Notes: generated by a model from the letters alone, not told the origin. DNA of 34,836 bases from Elioraea sp051860475 (GCF_051860475.1 NZ_JBHYDW010000032.1:1-34836); one strand, 5' to 3'; positions 1 to 7,585 are shown, counted from the first letter of the stretch. Program-made: numbers and translations.

Positions 1-248
1 CAGCAAGGGCCGCGGCAATAGGCGATCACCTCGCGGTCGCGCGGCAGTGCGGCGATCGCCGCGTCGAGACGATCGAGCGGCACGCTCGGCGCGCCCGGCA
101 GGTGGCCAGCGGCGAACTCGTCCTCGGGCCGCACATCGAGCAAGGTGACGCTGCCTGCCCTGAGGTGGGCAAGCAGGTCCGCACGCGACACGGGCTCGAA
201 GCTGCCGTGGGACGTGAAGTGGGCCGCAACGCTCGGCAAGGTTGCGCT
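1..248 (-). pseudogene. Rhodanese domain fragment, 5' part lost
   Basis: Reading the minus strand leftwards from about base 242 gives a clean rhodanese-like sequence with no usual start codon: FTSHGSFEPVSRADLL, then DVRPEDEFAAGHLPG, then VIAYCRGPC at the window edge. The Cys of the CRGPC loop is the expected sulfur-accepting residue. The wording (a short lead-in, EPVSR, DVRPEDEFAAGHLPGA, YCRGP) is what I know from proteins with an ArsR-type winged helix in front of a rhodanese domain. That N-terminal regulator is absent here: just upstream on the minus strand, from about base 246, lies an IS630-like transposase remnant in the opposite direction. The 3' end lies outside the window. I infer a gene broken by insertion or rearrangement. 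A short stand-alone rhodanese starting at a rare codon (TTG at 239-237) is possible but less likely. Confidence 0.6.
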
Positions 249-725
249 CGGCTGACCCACGACGCCATCCGCAACGGCACCGCCACCCTGTTCGCCGCGC
301 TGAACGTGGTGGAGGGCACGGTGATCGGCCGCTACATGCAGCGCCGCCGGCATCAGGAGTTCATCCGCTTCCTCAACCAGGTCGAGACCGCGGTGCCGGC
401 AGGGAAAATGGTTCACGCCGTGGTCGGAGCCGAAGGCGACGTGCAGCGGCACAACGACGCCACCCATAATCACCCCGAGGTGCGCGCCTGGCTCGTCCGC
501 CATCCCCGCCGGACCTTCCACTTCACGGCCCGCCAGCGCCTCGTGGCGCAACGCCGTGAAGGGCTTTTTCCTGGCGCTCACCCGGTGTCGGCTCAAGCGC
601 GGGGTCTTCGGCTCGCTGGTCGACCTCCAGGCCGCGATCAACCGCTACGTCGCCGAACACAACAGGCACCCCGAGCCCTTCACCTTGGACTGCCGACCCA
701 GATCACGTCCTCGCAGCCTTACTCT
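246..725 (+). pseudogene. Decayed IS630-family transposase
   Basis: The reading frame shows the C-terminal half of an IS630/Tc1-mariner-type DDE transposase: LTHDAIRNGTATLFAALNVV, GTVIGRYMQRRRHQEFIRFL, then HPEVRAWLVRHPRRTFHF. After about base 540 homology moves to another frame (SWRNAVKGFFLALT, then RLKRGVFGSLVDLQAAINRY), and near 693 it shifts again to DPDHVLAAL. At least two frameshifts are therefore needed. The region where the family has its second catalytic Asp (normally like VLDNYATHKHP) reads VVGAEGDVQRHND, and the usual NAVEGFF Glu is replaced by Lys (NAVKGFF), so catalysis should be lost. The N-terminal helix-turn-helix part is missing. I could not identify terminal inverted repeats. 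It is a dead mobile-element fragment. Confidence 0.75.
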
Positions 726-878
726 GTGTGCTCACGGTGTTCCTTTGCCTCCCTGTCGCGATCGCGCCGCGGTCAACACACACACGAGCAGCGCTCGGAC
801 CAGCCTGGCGCCCGTTCGTCAACAGCCCCCCGAGCCACATTGCGGCGGAGCAGCAAATGAACCGAGAGGGCTCTCCCG

Positions 879-899
879 CCAGGGAACTGAGTTTCCTGG
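879..899 (-). terminator. Stem-loop after glcB
   Basis: A 9-bp stem with a 3-base loop (CCAGGGAAC, TGA, GTTTCCTGG; one G-U pair) lies about 10 bases past the glcB stop codon on the minus strand. A second small palindrome, GAGAGGGCTCTC, follows at 864-875. There is no clear U-run, so this is a likely but not classical intrinsic terminator. Bases 726-878 otherwise show no gene. Confidence 0.45.
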
Positions 900-908
900 A
901 CCTTGCAC

Positions 909-3071
909 TTACGCCGCCCGCTTCGCCTCCCGGCGCCACTGCGTCAGCAGGAACTCCGTGTAGCCGTTCGGCTGCACCCGGCCTTTGAACACCAGATCGC
1001 ACGCGGCGCGGAACGCCGGCCCGTCGAAGCCGGGCGCCATCGGCCGATACAGCGGGTCGCCGGCGTTCTGCCGGTCCACCACCGCCGCCATGCGCCGCAG
1101 CGTCTCCATCACCTGCGCCTCGCTCACCACGCCGTGCAGCAGCCAGTTCGCCACATGCTGCGACGAGATGCGCAACGTCGCCCGGTCCTCCATCAGCCCG
1201 ACATCATTGATATCCGGCACCTTCGAGCACCCCACTCCCTGGTCGATCCAGCGGACCACATACCCAAGGATGCCCTGGCAGTTGTTGTCGAGCTCCGCCT
1301 GAAGGTCGGCCGGGTTCCAGTTTGGCCGGTCCACCACCGGGAACGTCAGCAGATCGCCGAGCTTCGCCCGCCGTCCGCCCCTGGCGAGCTCCGCCTGACG
1401 CACAGCCACGTCCACCTCGTGGTAGTGCAGAGCATGCAGCGTCGCGGCGGTCGGCGAGGGCACCCACGCCGTGGTCGCCCCTGCCTTCGGATGCCCGACC
1501 TTCTGCGCCAGCATCTCCGCCATCCGGTCCGGCATCGCCCACATGCCCTTGCCGATCTGCGCATGGCCCGGCAGCCCGCAGGCGAGCCCGACATCGACGT
1601 TGTTGTCCTCGTAGGCCGCGATCCACGGCGTGGACTTGATGTCGTTCTTGCGGATCATCGCCCCGGCCTCGATCGAGGTGTGGATCTCGTCGCCGGTGCG
1701 GTCGAGGAAGCCGGTGTTGATGAACACCACCCGATCCGGCACCTGCGCGATGCAGGCGGCGAGGTTCAGCGTCGTGCGCCGTTCCTCGTCCATGATCCCC
1801 ATCTTCAGCGTGTAGCGCGCGAGCCCGAGGAGGTCTTCAACCCGCGCGAACAGAGCGTCCGCCCATGCCACCTCCTCCGGCCCGTGCATCTTCGGCTTGA
1901 CGATGTAGACCGAGCCCACGCGGCTGTTCCGCACGCTGCCGAGCCCCTTGAGGTCGTGCAGCGCGATCAGGCTGGTCACCGCGCAGTCGAGCATCGTCTC
2001 CGGCGTCTCGTGGCCCTCCGCGTCCAGCACCGCGTCGGTCATCATGTGATGGCCGACATTGCGCACCAGCATCAATGACCGGCCGTGCAGCGTCACCGCG
2101 CCACCATTGAGGCCGGTCCAGCTGCGGTCAGGGTTGAGCCGCCGCTCGACCATCCCTCCGCCCTTCGGGAACCTCGCGACGAGCTTGCCGGTCATCAGCC
2201 CGAGCCAGTTGCGGTACACCTCGACCTTGTCGGCGGCATCCACCGCCGCGACCGAGTCCTCGCAGTCCTGGATCGTCGTCACCGCGCTCTCGAGCACCAC
2301 GTCGGCGACGCCGGCGGGATCGTCCCTGCCGATGAAGTGGGCGCGGTCGATGACGATCTCGATGTGCAGCCCGTGATGGCGCAGCAGCACCGAGGACGGC
2401 CCGGCTGCGTCGCCGGCGTAGCCGATGCACTGCGCCGGGTCGCGCAATCCGGTCGCAGTCCCCCCCTTCAGCGTCACCGCGAGCGCGCCGTTGGCGATCG
2501 CATAGCGCGTCGCATCGGCGTGGGTTCCGCTCGCCAGCGGCGTCGCCTGATCGAGCACTGCGCGCGCCTTCGCGATCACCCTCGTCCCGCGCGCCGGATC
2601 GTAGCCGCGGGCGTTCAGGTCGACCGGCGCCAGCGCGTCCGTGCCATAGAGCGCATCGTACAGGCTGCCCCAGCGGGCGTTCGCCGCGTTCAGGGCGTAG
2701 CGCGCGTTCGATACCGGCACCACGAGCTGCGGGCCGGCGATGCGCGCGATCTCGTCATCCACCCTGGCGGTGCGCACCTTGAACGGGTCGGGCGGCGGCA
2801 GAAGGTAGCCGATCTCGCGCAGGAAGGCCTCGTAGGCGACCGGGTCGTGCGGCTTGCCCCGTCGTGCGGCGTGCCACGCGTCGATCTGCGTCTGCAGCGC
2901 GTCGCGCTTGGCCAGGAGGGCGGCGTTGCGGGGAGCGAGGTCGCGGAGCAGCGCCGCATATCCGGTCCAGAACGCCTCCGGATCGATCCCGGTGCCGGGT
3001 GCGGCCTCCTCGGCGATGAACGTCGCCAGCGCCTTGGCAATCCTCATCCCGCCGATCTCAACGCGATCCAT
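909..3071 (-). CDS. glcB: Malate synthase G
   Basis: Condenses glyoxylate with acetyl-CoA to malate, in the cytoplasm; used for growth on glycolate, glyoxylate or acetate. The 720-residue length matches the monomeric G isoform (about 720), not isoform A (about 530). Family signatures are intact: GTGIDPEAFW near the N-terminus, KMGIMDEERRTTLN (around residue 425, metal-binding Glu), GFLDRTGDEIHTS (metal-binding Asp), and DVGLMEDRATLRISSQH (around residue 630, with the catalytic Asp). The ATG at 3071 is chosen because MDRVEIGGMRIAKAL matches the usual N-terminus and GAGGAGG lies just upstream; an in-frame start 29 codons further out lacks both supports. It is transcribed divergently from the transhydrogenase genes. 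A neighbouring glycolate oxidase operon, often linked to glcB, is not in view. Confidence 0.95.
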   Translation of the reverse strand: MDRVEIGGMRIAKALATFIAEEAAPGTGIDPEAFWTGYAALLRDLAPRNAALLAKRDALQTQIDAWHAARRGKPHDPVAYEAFLREIGYLLPPPDPFKVRTARVDDEIARIAGPQLVVPVSNARYALNAANARWGSLYDALYGTDALAPVDLNARGYDPARGTRVIAKARAVLDQATPLASGTHADATRYAIANGALAVTLKGGTATGLRDPAQCIGYAGDAAGPSSVLLRHHGLHIEIVIDRAHFIGRDDPAGVADVVLESAVTTIQDCEDSVAAVDAADKVEVYRNWLGLMTGKLVARFPKGGGMVERRLNPDRSWTGLNGGAVTLHGRSLMLVRNVGHHMMTDAVLDAEGHETPETMLDCAVTSLIALHDLKGLGSVRNSRVGSVYIVKPKMHGPEEVAWADALFARVEDLLGLARYTLKMGIMDEERRTTLNLAACIAQVPDRVVFINTGFLDRTGDEIHTSIEAGAMIRKNDIKSTPWIAAYEDNNVDVGLACGLPGHAQIGKGMWAMPDRMAEMLAQKVGHPKAGATTAWVPSPTAATLHALHYHEVDVAVRQAELARGGRRAKLGDLLTFPVVDRPNWNPADLQAELDNNCQGILGYVVRWIDQGVGCSKVPDINDVGLMEDRATLRISSQHVANWLLHGVVSEAQVMETLRRMAAVVDRQNAGDPLYRPMAPGFDGPAFRAACDLVFKGRVQPNGYTEFLLTQWRREAKRAA

Positions 3072-3104
3072 ATGGTTGTGCCTCCTCGAACCCGCTTGGC
3101 CAGG

Positions 3105-3139
3105 GGTATTTCCGATCCCGGCGCCCTTGTCGAGGGCGC
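3105..3139 (-). promoter_or_regulatory. Possible glcB promoter and operator-like inverted repeat
   Basis: The 168-base gap between divergent glcB and pntAA holds a perfect 7-bp inverted repeat (GCGCCCT, 5-base spacer, AGGGCGC; 3121-3139). On the minus strand, TCGACA (3133-3128) and AATACC (3110-3105) are 17 bases apart, about 34 bases before the glcB ATG. The -35 overlaps the inverted repeat, which would suit a repressor site. The -10 is a poor match, so this is tentative. Confidence 0.25.
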
Positions 3140-3239
3140 GCGCCTGCCCTTGCCTCACCCCATCACCATCGGGCAGGTTGACCGCTCATCATTCCTTGCG
3201 GGGCCGTCGCGGCTCCGCCCAGCAGGACAGGGGTCGGGA

Positions 3240-4409
3240 ATGCGCCTTGCGGTGCTGAAGGAACGCCGGCCGGGCGAGGCCAGGGTCGCGGCCACGCCCG
3301 ATACGGTGAAGAAGCTGCTCGGGCTCGGCCTGTCAGTGGCGGTCGAGGCCGGGGCGGGCGAGGGGGCTTCGGTGCCCGATGCCGACTATGCCGCCGCCGG
3401 CGCCGAGATCGCCCCCGATCCCGCGTCCGCACTCGCTGGCGCTGGAATCGTGTTCTGTGTCCGCGCCCCGCTCGGCCCCGGCGAGGGCGCGGTGGATCAC
3501 CTGGCGCTGATCCCGCGCGGCGCGCTGCTGGTCGGCACACTGAACGTGTGGGAGGACGCCTCCCGCGTCGCCGCCTATGCCGAGCGCGGGATCGATGCCT
3601 GTGCGATGGAGCTGCTGCCGCGCATCACCCGAGCCCAGAGCATGGACGTGCTGTCCTCGCAGGCGAACCTCGCGGGCTACCGCGCGGTGATCGAGGCGGC
3701 GGCGGAGTACGGCCGCTCCTTCCCGATGATGATGACGGCCGCCGGCACGGTCGCGCCGGCGAGCGTCCTTATCATTGGCGCCGGGGTTGCCGGATTGCAG
3801 GCGATCGCAACCGCCCGGCGTCTCGGCGCCCGCGTCTCGGCCACCGACGTGCGCCCGGCGGCCAAGGAGGAGATCAAGTCACTCGGGGCTGCCTTCGTCG
3901 GCGTCGAAACCGAGGAGACCAAGGCCGCCCAGACCGCCGGCGGCTACGCAAAGGAGATGAGCGACGAGTTCCGCCGCCGCCAGGCCAAGCTCATGGCGGA
4001 GACGGTGAAGAAGCAGGACATCCTCATCTGCACCGCGCTGACCATGGGCCGGTCGGCGCCGAAGATCATCTCCGCCGAGATGGTGGCCTCGATGAAGCCC
4101 GGCAGCGTGATCGTCGACATCGCTTCGGATGCCGGGGGCAACTGCGCCCTGACCGTACCGGGCGAGCGGAGCGTTACCGCCAACGGCGTGACGATCCTGG
4201 GCTGGCGCAACTGGCCCGGGCGGATTGCGGTCGCGGCCTCGGCGCTCTATGCGCGCAACCTGCTGACCTTCCTGGCCGCCTTCTGGGACAAGGAGGCGAA
4301 GAAGCCCAATCTCAAGCCCGAGGACGAGATCGTCCAGGGCGTGGCGCTGACCCGGGGCGGCGCCGTGGTCCATTCGCATTTTGCCGGGAAGCCGGCCGCA
4401 GCCGCGTAA
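3240..4409 (+). CDS. pntAA: NAD(P) transhydrogenase subunit alpha 1 (PntAA)
   Basis: NAD(H)-binding soluble subunit (domain I) of the proton-translocating transhydrogenase, which reduces NADP+ with NADH at the expense of the proton gradient. The 389 residues cover domain I only, as in the split alpha subunit known from Rhodospirillum rubrum. Seen: MRLAVLKERRPGEARVAATP at the N-terminus, the RAQSMDVLSSQANLAGYRAV segment, MMTAAGT, the Rossmann glycine motif IIGAGVAGLQ (about 178-187), DVRPAAKEEIKSLGA, and GGNCALTVPGE. The ATG at 3240 gives the canonical N-terminus and follows GGACAGGGG; the open frame further upstream is non-coding readthrough. pntAB starts 14 bases after its stop. Confidence 0.95.
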   Translation: MRLAVLKERRPGEARVAATPDTVKKLLGLGLSVAVEAGAGEGASVPDADYAAAGAEIAPDPASALAGAGIVFCVRAPLGPGEGAVDHLALIPRGALLVGTLNVWEDASRVAAYAERGIDACAMELLPRITRAQSMDVLSSQANLAGYRAVIEAAAEYGRSFPMMMTAAGTVAPASVLIIGAGVAGLQAIATARRLGARVSATDVRPAAKEEIKSLGAAFVGVETEETKAAQTAGGYAKEMSDEFRRRQAKLMAETVKKQDILICTALTMGRSAPKIISAEMVASMKPGSVIVDIASDAGGNCALTVPGERSVTANGVTILGWRNWPGRIAVAASALYARNLLTFLAAFWDKEAKKPNLKPEDEIVQGVALTRGGAVVHSHFAGKPAAAA

Positions 4410-4423
4410 CCGAGGGAAACAGC

Positions 4424-4831
4424 ATGAGCATGAGCGACATCGCGGGACGCGCGGGCGAGATCGCGCGCGAGGCGGCTGGACTGGCCGAACGGGCGCAGGC
4501 CCTCGCGCTCGAGGCGGCCGCCGCGGCGCAGCCGGTGGCCGAGGTGGCCGAGCCCTTCCTGTTCCTGCTGACGATCTTCCTGCTGGCCTGCTTCGTCGGC
4601 TACTACGTCGTCTGGAACGTCACCCCGGCGCTGCATTCGCCGCTGATGGGCGTGACCAACGCGATCTCCTCGGTGATCGTGGTCGGCGGCCTTCTTGCCG
4701 TCGGGCTCGCCGAGGACACGATCGCGCGGGTGTTCGGCTTCTTCGCGGTGCTGCTGGCCTCGGTGAACATCTTCGGCGGCTTCCTGGTCACGCACCGGAT
4801 GCTGTCGATGTTCCGCAAGAAGGGAAGCTGA
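4424..4831 (+). CDS. pntAB: NAD(P) transhydrogenase subunit alpha 2 (PntAB)
   Basis: Small membrane subunit giving the alpha part of membrane domain II of the transhydrogenase. The 135-residue protein has a charged and Ala-rich N-terminal helix (about 1-42), then three hydrophobic segments: FLFLLTIFLLACFVGYYVVW, the stretch around NAISSVIVVGGLLAVGL, and FGFFAVLLASVNIFGGFLV, with TPALHSPLMGVTNAISS between the first two, as is typical. GAGGGAAAC precedes the ATG at 4424; a second in-frame ATG at 4430 is equally possible. It lies between pntAA and pntB, 5 bases from the latter, so the three genes form one transcription unit. Confidence 0.93.
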   Translation: MSMSDIAGRAGEIAREAAGLAERAQALALEAAAAAQPVAEVAEPFLFLLTIFLLACFVGYYVVWNVTPALHSPLMGVTNAISSVIVVGGLLAVGLAEDTIARVFGFFAVLLASVNIFGGFLVTHRMLSMFRKKGS

Positions 4832-4836
4832 GCGCC

Positions 4837-6231
4837 ATGGGTGCCGCCGTCACGACGCTCGCCTACCTGGTCGCCTCGGTCTGCTTCATCCTCGCGCTGC
4901 GCGGGCTCTCGCATCCCGAGACCTCGCGCGCCGGCGTGACGTACGGCATGGCCGGGATGGCGCTCGCGGTGCTCGCCACGCTGGTCCGCCCGGGCATGGG
5001 AGGCCATGTCTGGATCCTGATCGCGGTGGTGATCGGCGGCACGATCGGCACGATCATCGCCCGGCGCATCCAGATGACCGCGCTGCCGCAGCTCGTCGCG
5101 GCGTTCCACTCGCTGGTCGGCATGGCGGCCGTGTTCGTCGCCGCCGCGGCACTCTACTCCCCGCAATCCTTCGGCATCGGCACGGTCGGCGCGATCAAGA
5201 CCGCATCCCTGATCGAGATGAGCCTCGGCCTCGTGATCGGCGCGATCACCTTCTCGGGCTCCGTGATCGCGTTCGCCAAGCTGCAGGGGATCATGTCGGG
5301 CGCGCCGATCACCTTCCCGCAGCAGCACCTGCTCAATCTCGTCATCGCGATCGTGATCCTGGTACTCACCGTGATCTTCTGCGCGACCGAGAGCCACGCG
5401 CTGTTCTGGCTGCTGGCACTCCTCGCCTTCGCGATCGGGTTCCTGATCATCATCCCGATCGGCGGCGCCGACATGCCGGTGGTGATCTCGATGCTGAACA
5501 GCTACTCGGGCTGGGCGGCGGCGGGCATCGGCTTCACGGTCGGCAACCTGATGCTGATCATCGCGGGCGCGCTGGTGGGTGCCGCCGGTGCGATCCTCTC
5601 CTACATCATGTGCAAGGGGATGAACCGCAGCATCATCAACGTGCTGCTGGGCGGCTTCGGCAGCGAGGGCGGAGCGGCCAGCGCCGCCGCCGCGGGCGAG
5701 CGCAGCGTGCGTGCGGGTGCCGCCGAGGATGCCGCCTTCATCATGAAGAATGCCTCCAAGGTGATCGTGGTGCCGGGCTACGGCATGGCGGTCGCGCAGG
5801 CGCAGCACACGCTGCGCGAGATGGGCGACCTCCTGAAGAAGGAGGGCGTGGAGGTGAAATATGCGATCCACCCTGTCGCCGGCCGCATGCCCGGGCACAT
5901 GAACGTGCTGCTCGCCGAGGCGAACGTGCCGTACGACGAGGTGTTCGAGCTGGAGGAGATCAACAACGACTTCGCGACCGCCGACGTCGCCTATGTCATC
6001 GGTGCGAACGACGTCACCAACCCTGCGGCCAAGACCGATCCGGCCTCGCCGATCTATGGCATGCCGATCCTGGAGGTGGACAAGGCCAAGACCGTGCTGT
6101 TCGTCAAGCGCTCGATGGGCTCGGGCTATGCGGGCGTGGACAACGAGCTGTTCTTCCGCCCCAACACGATGATGCTGTTCGGGGATGCGAAGAAGATGAC
6201 CGAGGAGCTGGTGCAGGCGCTCGCGCATTGA
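4837..6231 (+). CDS. pntB: NAD(P) transhydrogenase subunit beta (PntB)
   Basis: Beta subunit: membrane domain II (residues about 1-260, repeated hydrophobic helices) joined to the NADP(H)-binding domain III at the C-terminus. Seen: ALPQLVAAFHSLVGMAAVFV, GSVIAFAKLQGIMSGAPI, DMPVVISMLNSYSGWAAAGI in the membrane part, and the NADP site VVPGYGMAVAQAQH (Gly314, Gly316), YAIHPVAGRMPGHMNVLLAE, GANDVTNPAAK and KRSMGSGYAG in domain III. At 464 residues it is full length. It completes a functional transhydrogenase with the two genes upstream. Its stop codon overlaps the GAGGGAG ribosome-binding site of the next gene, which begins the AT-rich island. Confidence 0.95.
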   Translation: MGAAVTTLAYLVASVCFILALRGLSHPETSRAGVTYGMAGMALAVLATLVRPGMGGHVWILIAVVIGGTIGTIIARRIQMTALPQLVAAFHSLVGMAAVFVAAAALYSPQSFGIGTVGAIKTASLIEMSLGLVIGAITFSGSVIAFAKLQGIMSGAPITFPQQHLLNLVIAIVILVLTVIFCATESHALFWLLALLAFAIGFLIIIPIGGADMPVVISMLNSYSGWAAAGIGFTVGNLMLIIAGALVGAAGAILSYIMCKGMNRSIINVLLGGFGSEGGAASAAAAGERSVRAGAAEDAAFIMKNASKVIVVPGYGMAVAQAQHTLREMGDLLKKEGVEVKYAIHPVAGRMPGHMNVLLAEANVPYDEVFELEEINNDFATADVAYVIGANDVTNPAAKTDPASPIYGMPILEVDKAKTVLFVKRSMGSGYAGVDNELFFRPNTMMLFGDAKKMTEELVQALAH

Positions 6232-6242
6232 GGGAGCAAGCT

Positions 6243-7058
6243 GTGGGCGTTGATCTGGACATTCCACCCACTATCGAGGTCGAGCTGGAAGGTAGACCTG
6301 AGGATGACGGCTACCCTACAGTTGAAGCCGTAAGCGCTCTGCTTGATCAGATTAAGGCCAGCGTACGCCGACTCAGCGTCATGGCTAACAGCATGGCTGC
6401 TCTCCAGCTTCGTATTATCCAAATTTCATTTAATTCTCCGCTCAAAATGAGAGTAGAACTTCACTCAAGAAAGAAGGACCAAGTTGATGTCAGCTTCCTG
6501 ACTAGCAATTTCCTGAAGACCCTTGATGCTATTGAGAAGGAACATGATCTACCGGAATTTTCTTTTCCTGCATTTGATTCTCTGTCTGCGCTGGCCAAAA
6601 CAGGAGCAACAAAATTTGCCTCAGCTAAACTGCGGATCGATAACATTGAATTTCAGCTGGATCGCCCGTTTGAAGAAAAAATTGAACAAATTGACCGTAA
6701 GAGCGTTTGGGTTTTTGGATCCGTTAATGGAAGACTGGAACAAGTAAATATTCATAATCAAAGGAACATATTTGCTATATATCCAATGACAGGCCCAAGG
6801 CGTATTATCTGCAGGTTCCATCGGAAGGACCTCGATCGGGTCGTCGGCGCGCTCGATCGACGTGTCGAGGTTTCTGGAAAATTGTACTATAGGCCCAACG
6901 CTTACTTTACACATCTCGTCGATGTCGATGAAATGAGAACATTTCCCATCCTTGTCCATGAAGATGTCTTTGCACGATTGTGGGGTATTGCACCAAAGTT
7001 GATAGGCCGGCAAGCAAGCGATGAGTTTGTTCGGGATCATCGAAATGCCTGGACCTAA
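6243..7058 (+). CDS. Unrecognised 271-residue partner of the PIN protein
   Basis: I do not recognise a named family. The GTG at 6243 is chosen because AGGGAG, overlapping the pntB stop, lies 6-7 bases upstream. The N-terminal part (1-100) looks helical and soluble (TVEAVSALLDQIKASVRRLS, then SFLTSNFLKTLDAIEKEHDL). The C-terminal part (about 156-232) looks beta-rich, with an OB-fold-like rhythm: FGSVNGRLEQVNIH, RRIICRFHRKDLDRVV, RRVEVSGKLYYRP, HLVDVDEMRTFP. It ends GRQASDEFVRDHRNAW, like the tail of some antitoxins paired with PIN toxins. No signal peptide, membrane helix or catalytic motif is evident. The next gene starts inside its 3' end. Base use is clearly foreign: 18 of 60 bases at 6721-6780 are G or C, against 39 of 60 at 5701-5760. 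The role as partner or antitoxin is inference. Confidence 0.8.
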   Translation: MGVDLDIPPTIEVELEGRPEDDGYPTVEAVSALLDQIKASVRRLSVMANSMAALQLRIIQISFNSPLKMRVELHSRKKDQVDVSFLTSNFLKTLDAIEKEHDLPEFSFPAFDSLSALAKTGATKFASAKLRIDNIEFQLDRPFEEKIEQIDRKSVWVFGSVNGRLEQVNIHNQRNIFAIYPMTGPRRIICRFHRKDLDRVVGALDRRVEVSGKLYYRPNAYFTHLVDVDEMRTFPILVHEDVFARLWGIAPKLIGRQASDEFVRDHRNAWT

Positions 7059-7557
7059 GATCGTGTACTGGGATTCATGTGTTTATATAACTCTCCTTAA
7101 AGGAGGAGAGCAACGTGATGAAGTCGATATCAGCGCCATGAAAGACATGGCGACACGGCTCAGGCGCCGCGAGATTACCTTACTTGCGTCTGTGTTGGTG
7201 CTAACAGAAGTTCTTGATGCTCACCTGCCCGCCGGCGTCGATCGTATGTTTGAAGAGATATTTAATCTTGACAACGTAGAAAGAGTAAATGTGGATGCAC
7301 CTATTGCATGCCTTGCTCACGATTTACGCAATTATTATATCGTAAACGATGAAGAATTTGGCGGCAAGACGTTAACTACACCAGATGCTATTCATCTGGC
7401 GACAGCGATCATACATCGGGCGTCAGAGTTTCACACTTTTGATGCCAGCGGCCGTGGTAATTCTATTGGCATACTTAAACTTGGGAACACTGTAGCTGAC
7501 CATTCGATCAAGGTCTGCACACCGGGCAGAGGTGATTATGAGCCAAGACTTCTTTGA
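7045..7557 (+). CDS. PIN-domain protein, probable toxin ribonuclease
   Basis: A 170-residue PIN-domain protein. PIN toxins of the VapC type are Mg2+-dependent ribonucleases with an acidic cluster, and the acids are all in place: Asp10 in VYWDSCVYITLL, Glu55 in VLVLTEVLD, Asp114 in TTPDAIHLATAI, and Asp133 in FHTFDASG. PDAIHLATA is the most diagnostic stretch. The ATG at 7045 puts the first strand at residue 5 as usual and overlaps the upstream gene by 14 bases; an in-frame ATG at 7021 would add 8 residues. Neither start has a strong ribosome-binding site, so translation may be coupled to the upstream gene. The island composition continues here (21 of 60 G or C at 7321-7380). I infer that the pair works as a toxin and its cognate regulator, but the upstream protein is far larger than a normal VapB. 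Confidence 0.88.
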   Translation: MPGPKIVYWDSCVYITLLKGGEQRDEVDISAMKDMATRLRRREITLLASVLVLTEVLDAHLPAGVDRMFEEIFNLDNVERVNVDAPIACLAHDLRNYYIVNDEEFGGKTLTTPDAIHLATAIIHRASEFHTFDASGRGNSIGILKLGNTVADHSIKVCTPGRGDYEPRLL

Positions 7558-7585
7558 ACTGGAACCGAGGGAAGGTGCTGACGAC

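Noticed and set aside
246..725. Possibility of a complete insertion sequence
   Set aside because: No terminal inverted repeats or target duplication were found, the N-terminal half is absent and the frame is broken at least twice.
903..2078. A 391-codon plus-strand frame opposite glcB
   Set aside because: Shadow frame; glcB on the other strand has all family motifs.
2085..3239. In-frame extension of pntAA far upstream, over glcB
   Set aside because: The product of this part is Arg-rich and lies antisense to glcB. The ATG at 3240 gives the canonical PntAA N-terminus.
4603..6267. A 554-codon open frame on the minus strand over pntAB/pntB
   Set aside because: It is antisense to unmistakable transhydrogenase genes, has a low-complexity Arg/His/Asp-rich product, and no family motif. 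Such shadow frames are usual in GC-rich DNA.
7021..7044. Longer start for the PIN protein at ATG 7021
   Set aside because: It adds 8 residues before the usual PIN N-terminus and enlarges the overlap with the upstream gene to 38 bases, without a better ribosome-binding site. It is not excluded.
6243..7557. Idea that the island is a prophage or integron piece
   Set aside because: No integrase, attachment site next to a tRNA, or phage gene is present. The block holds only two genes.
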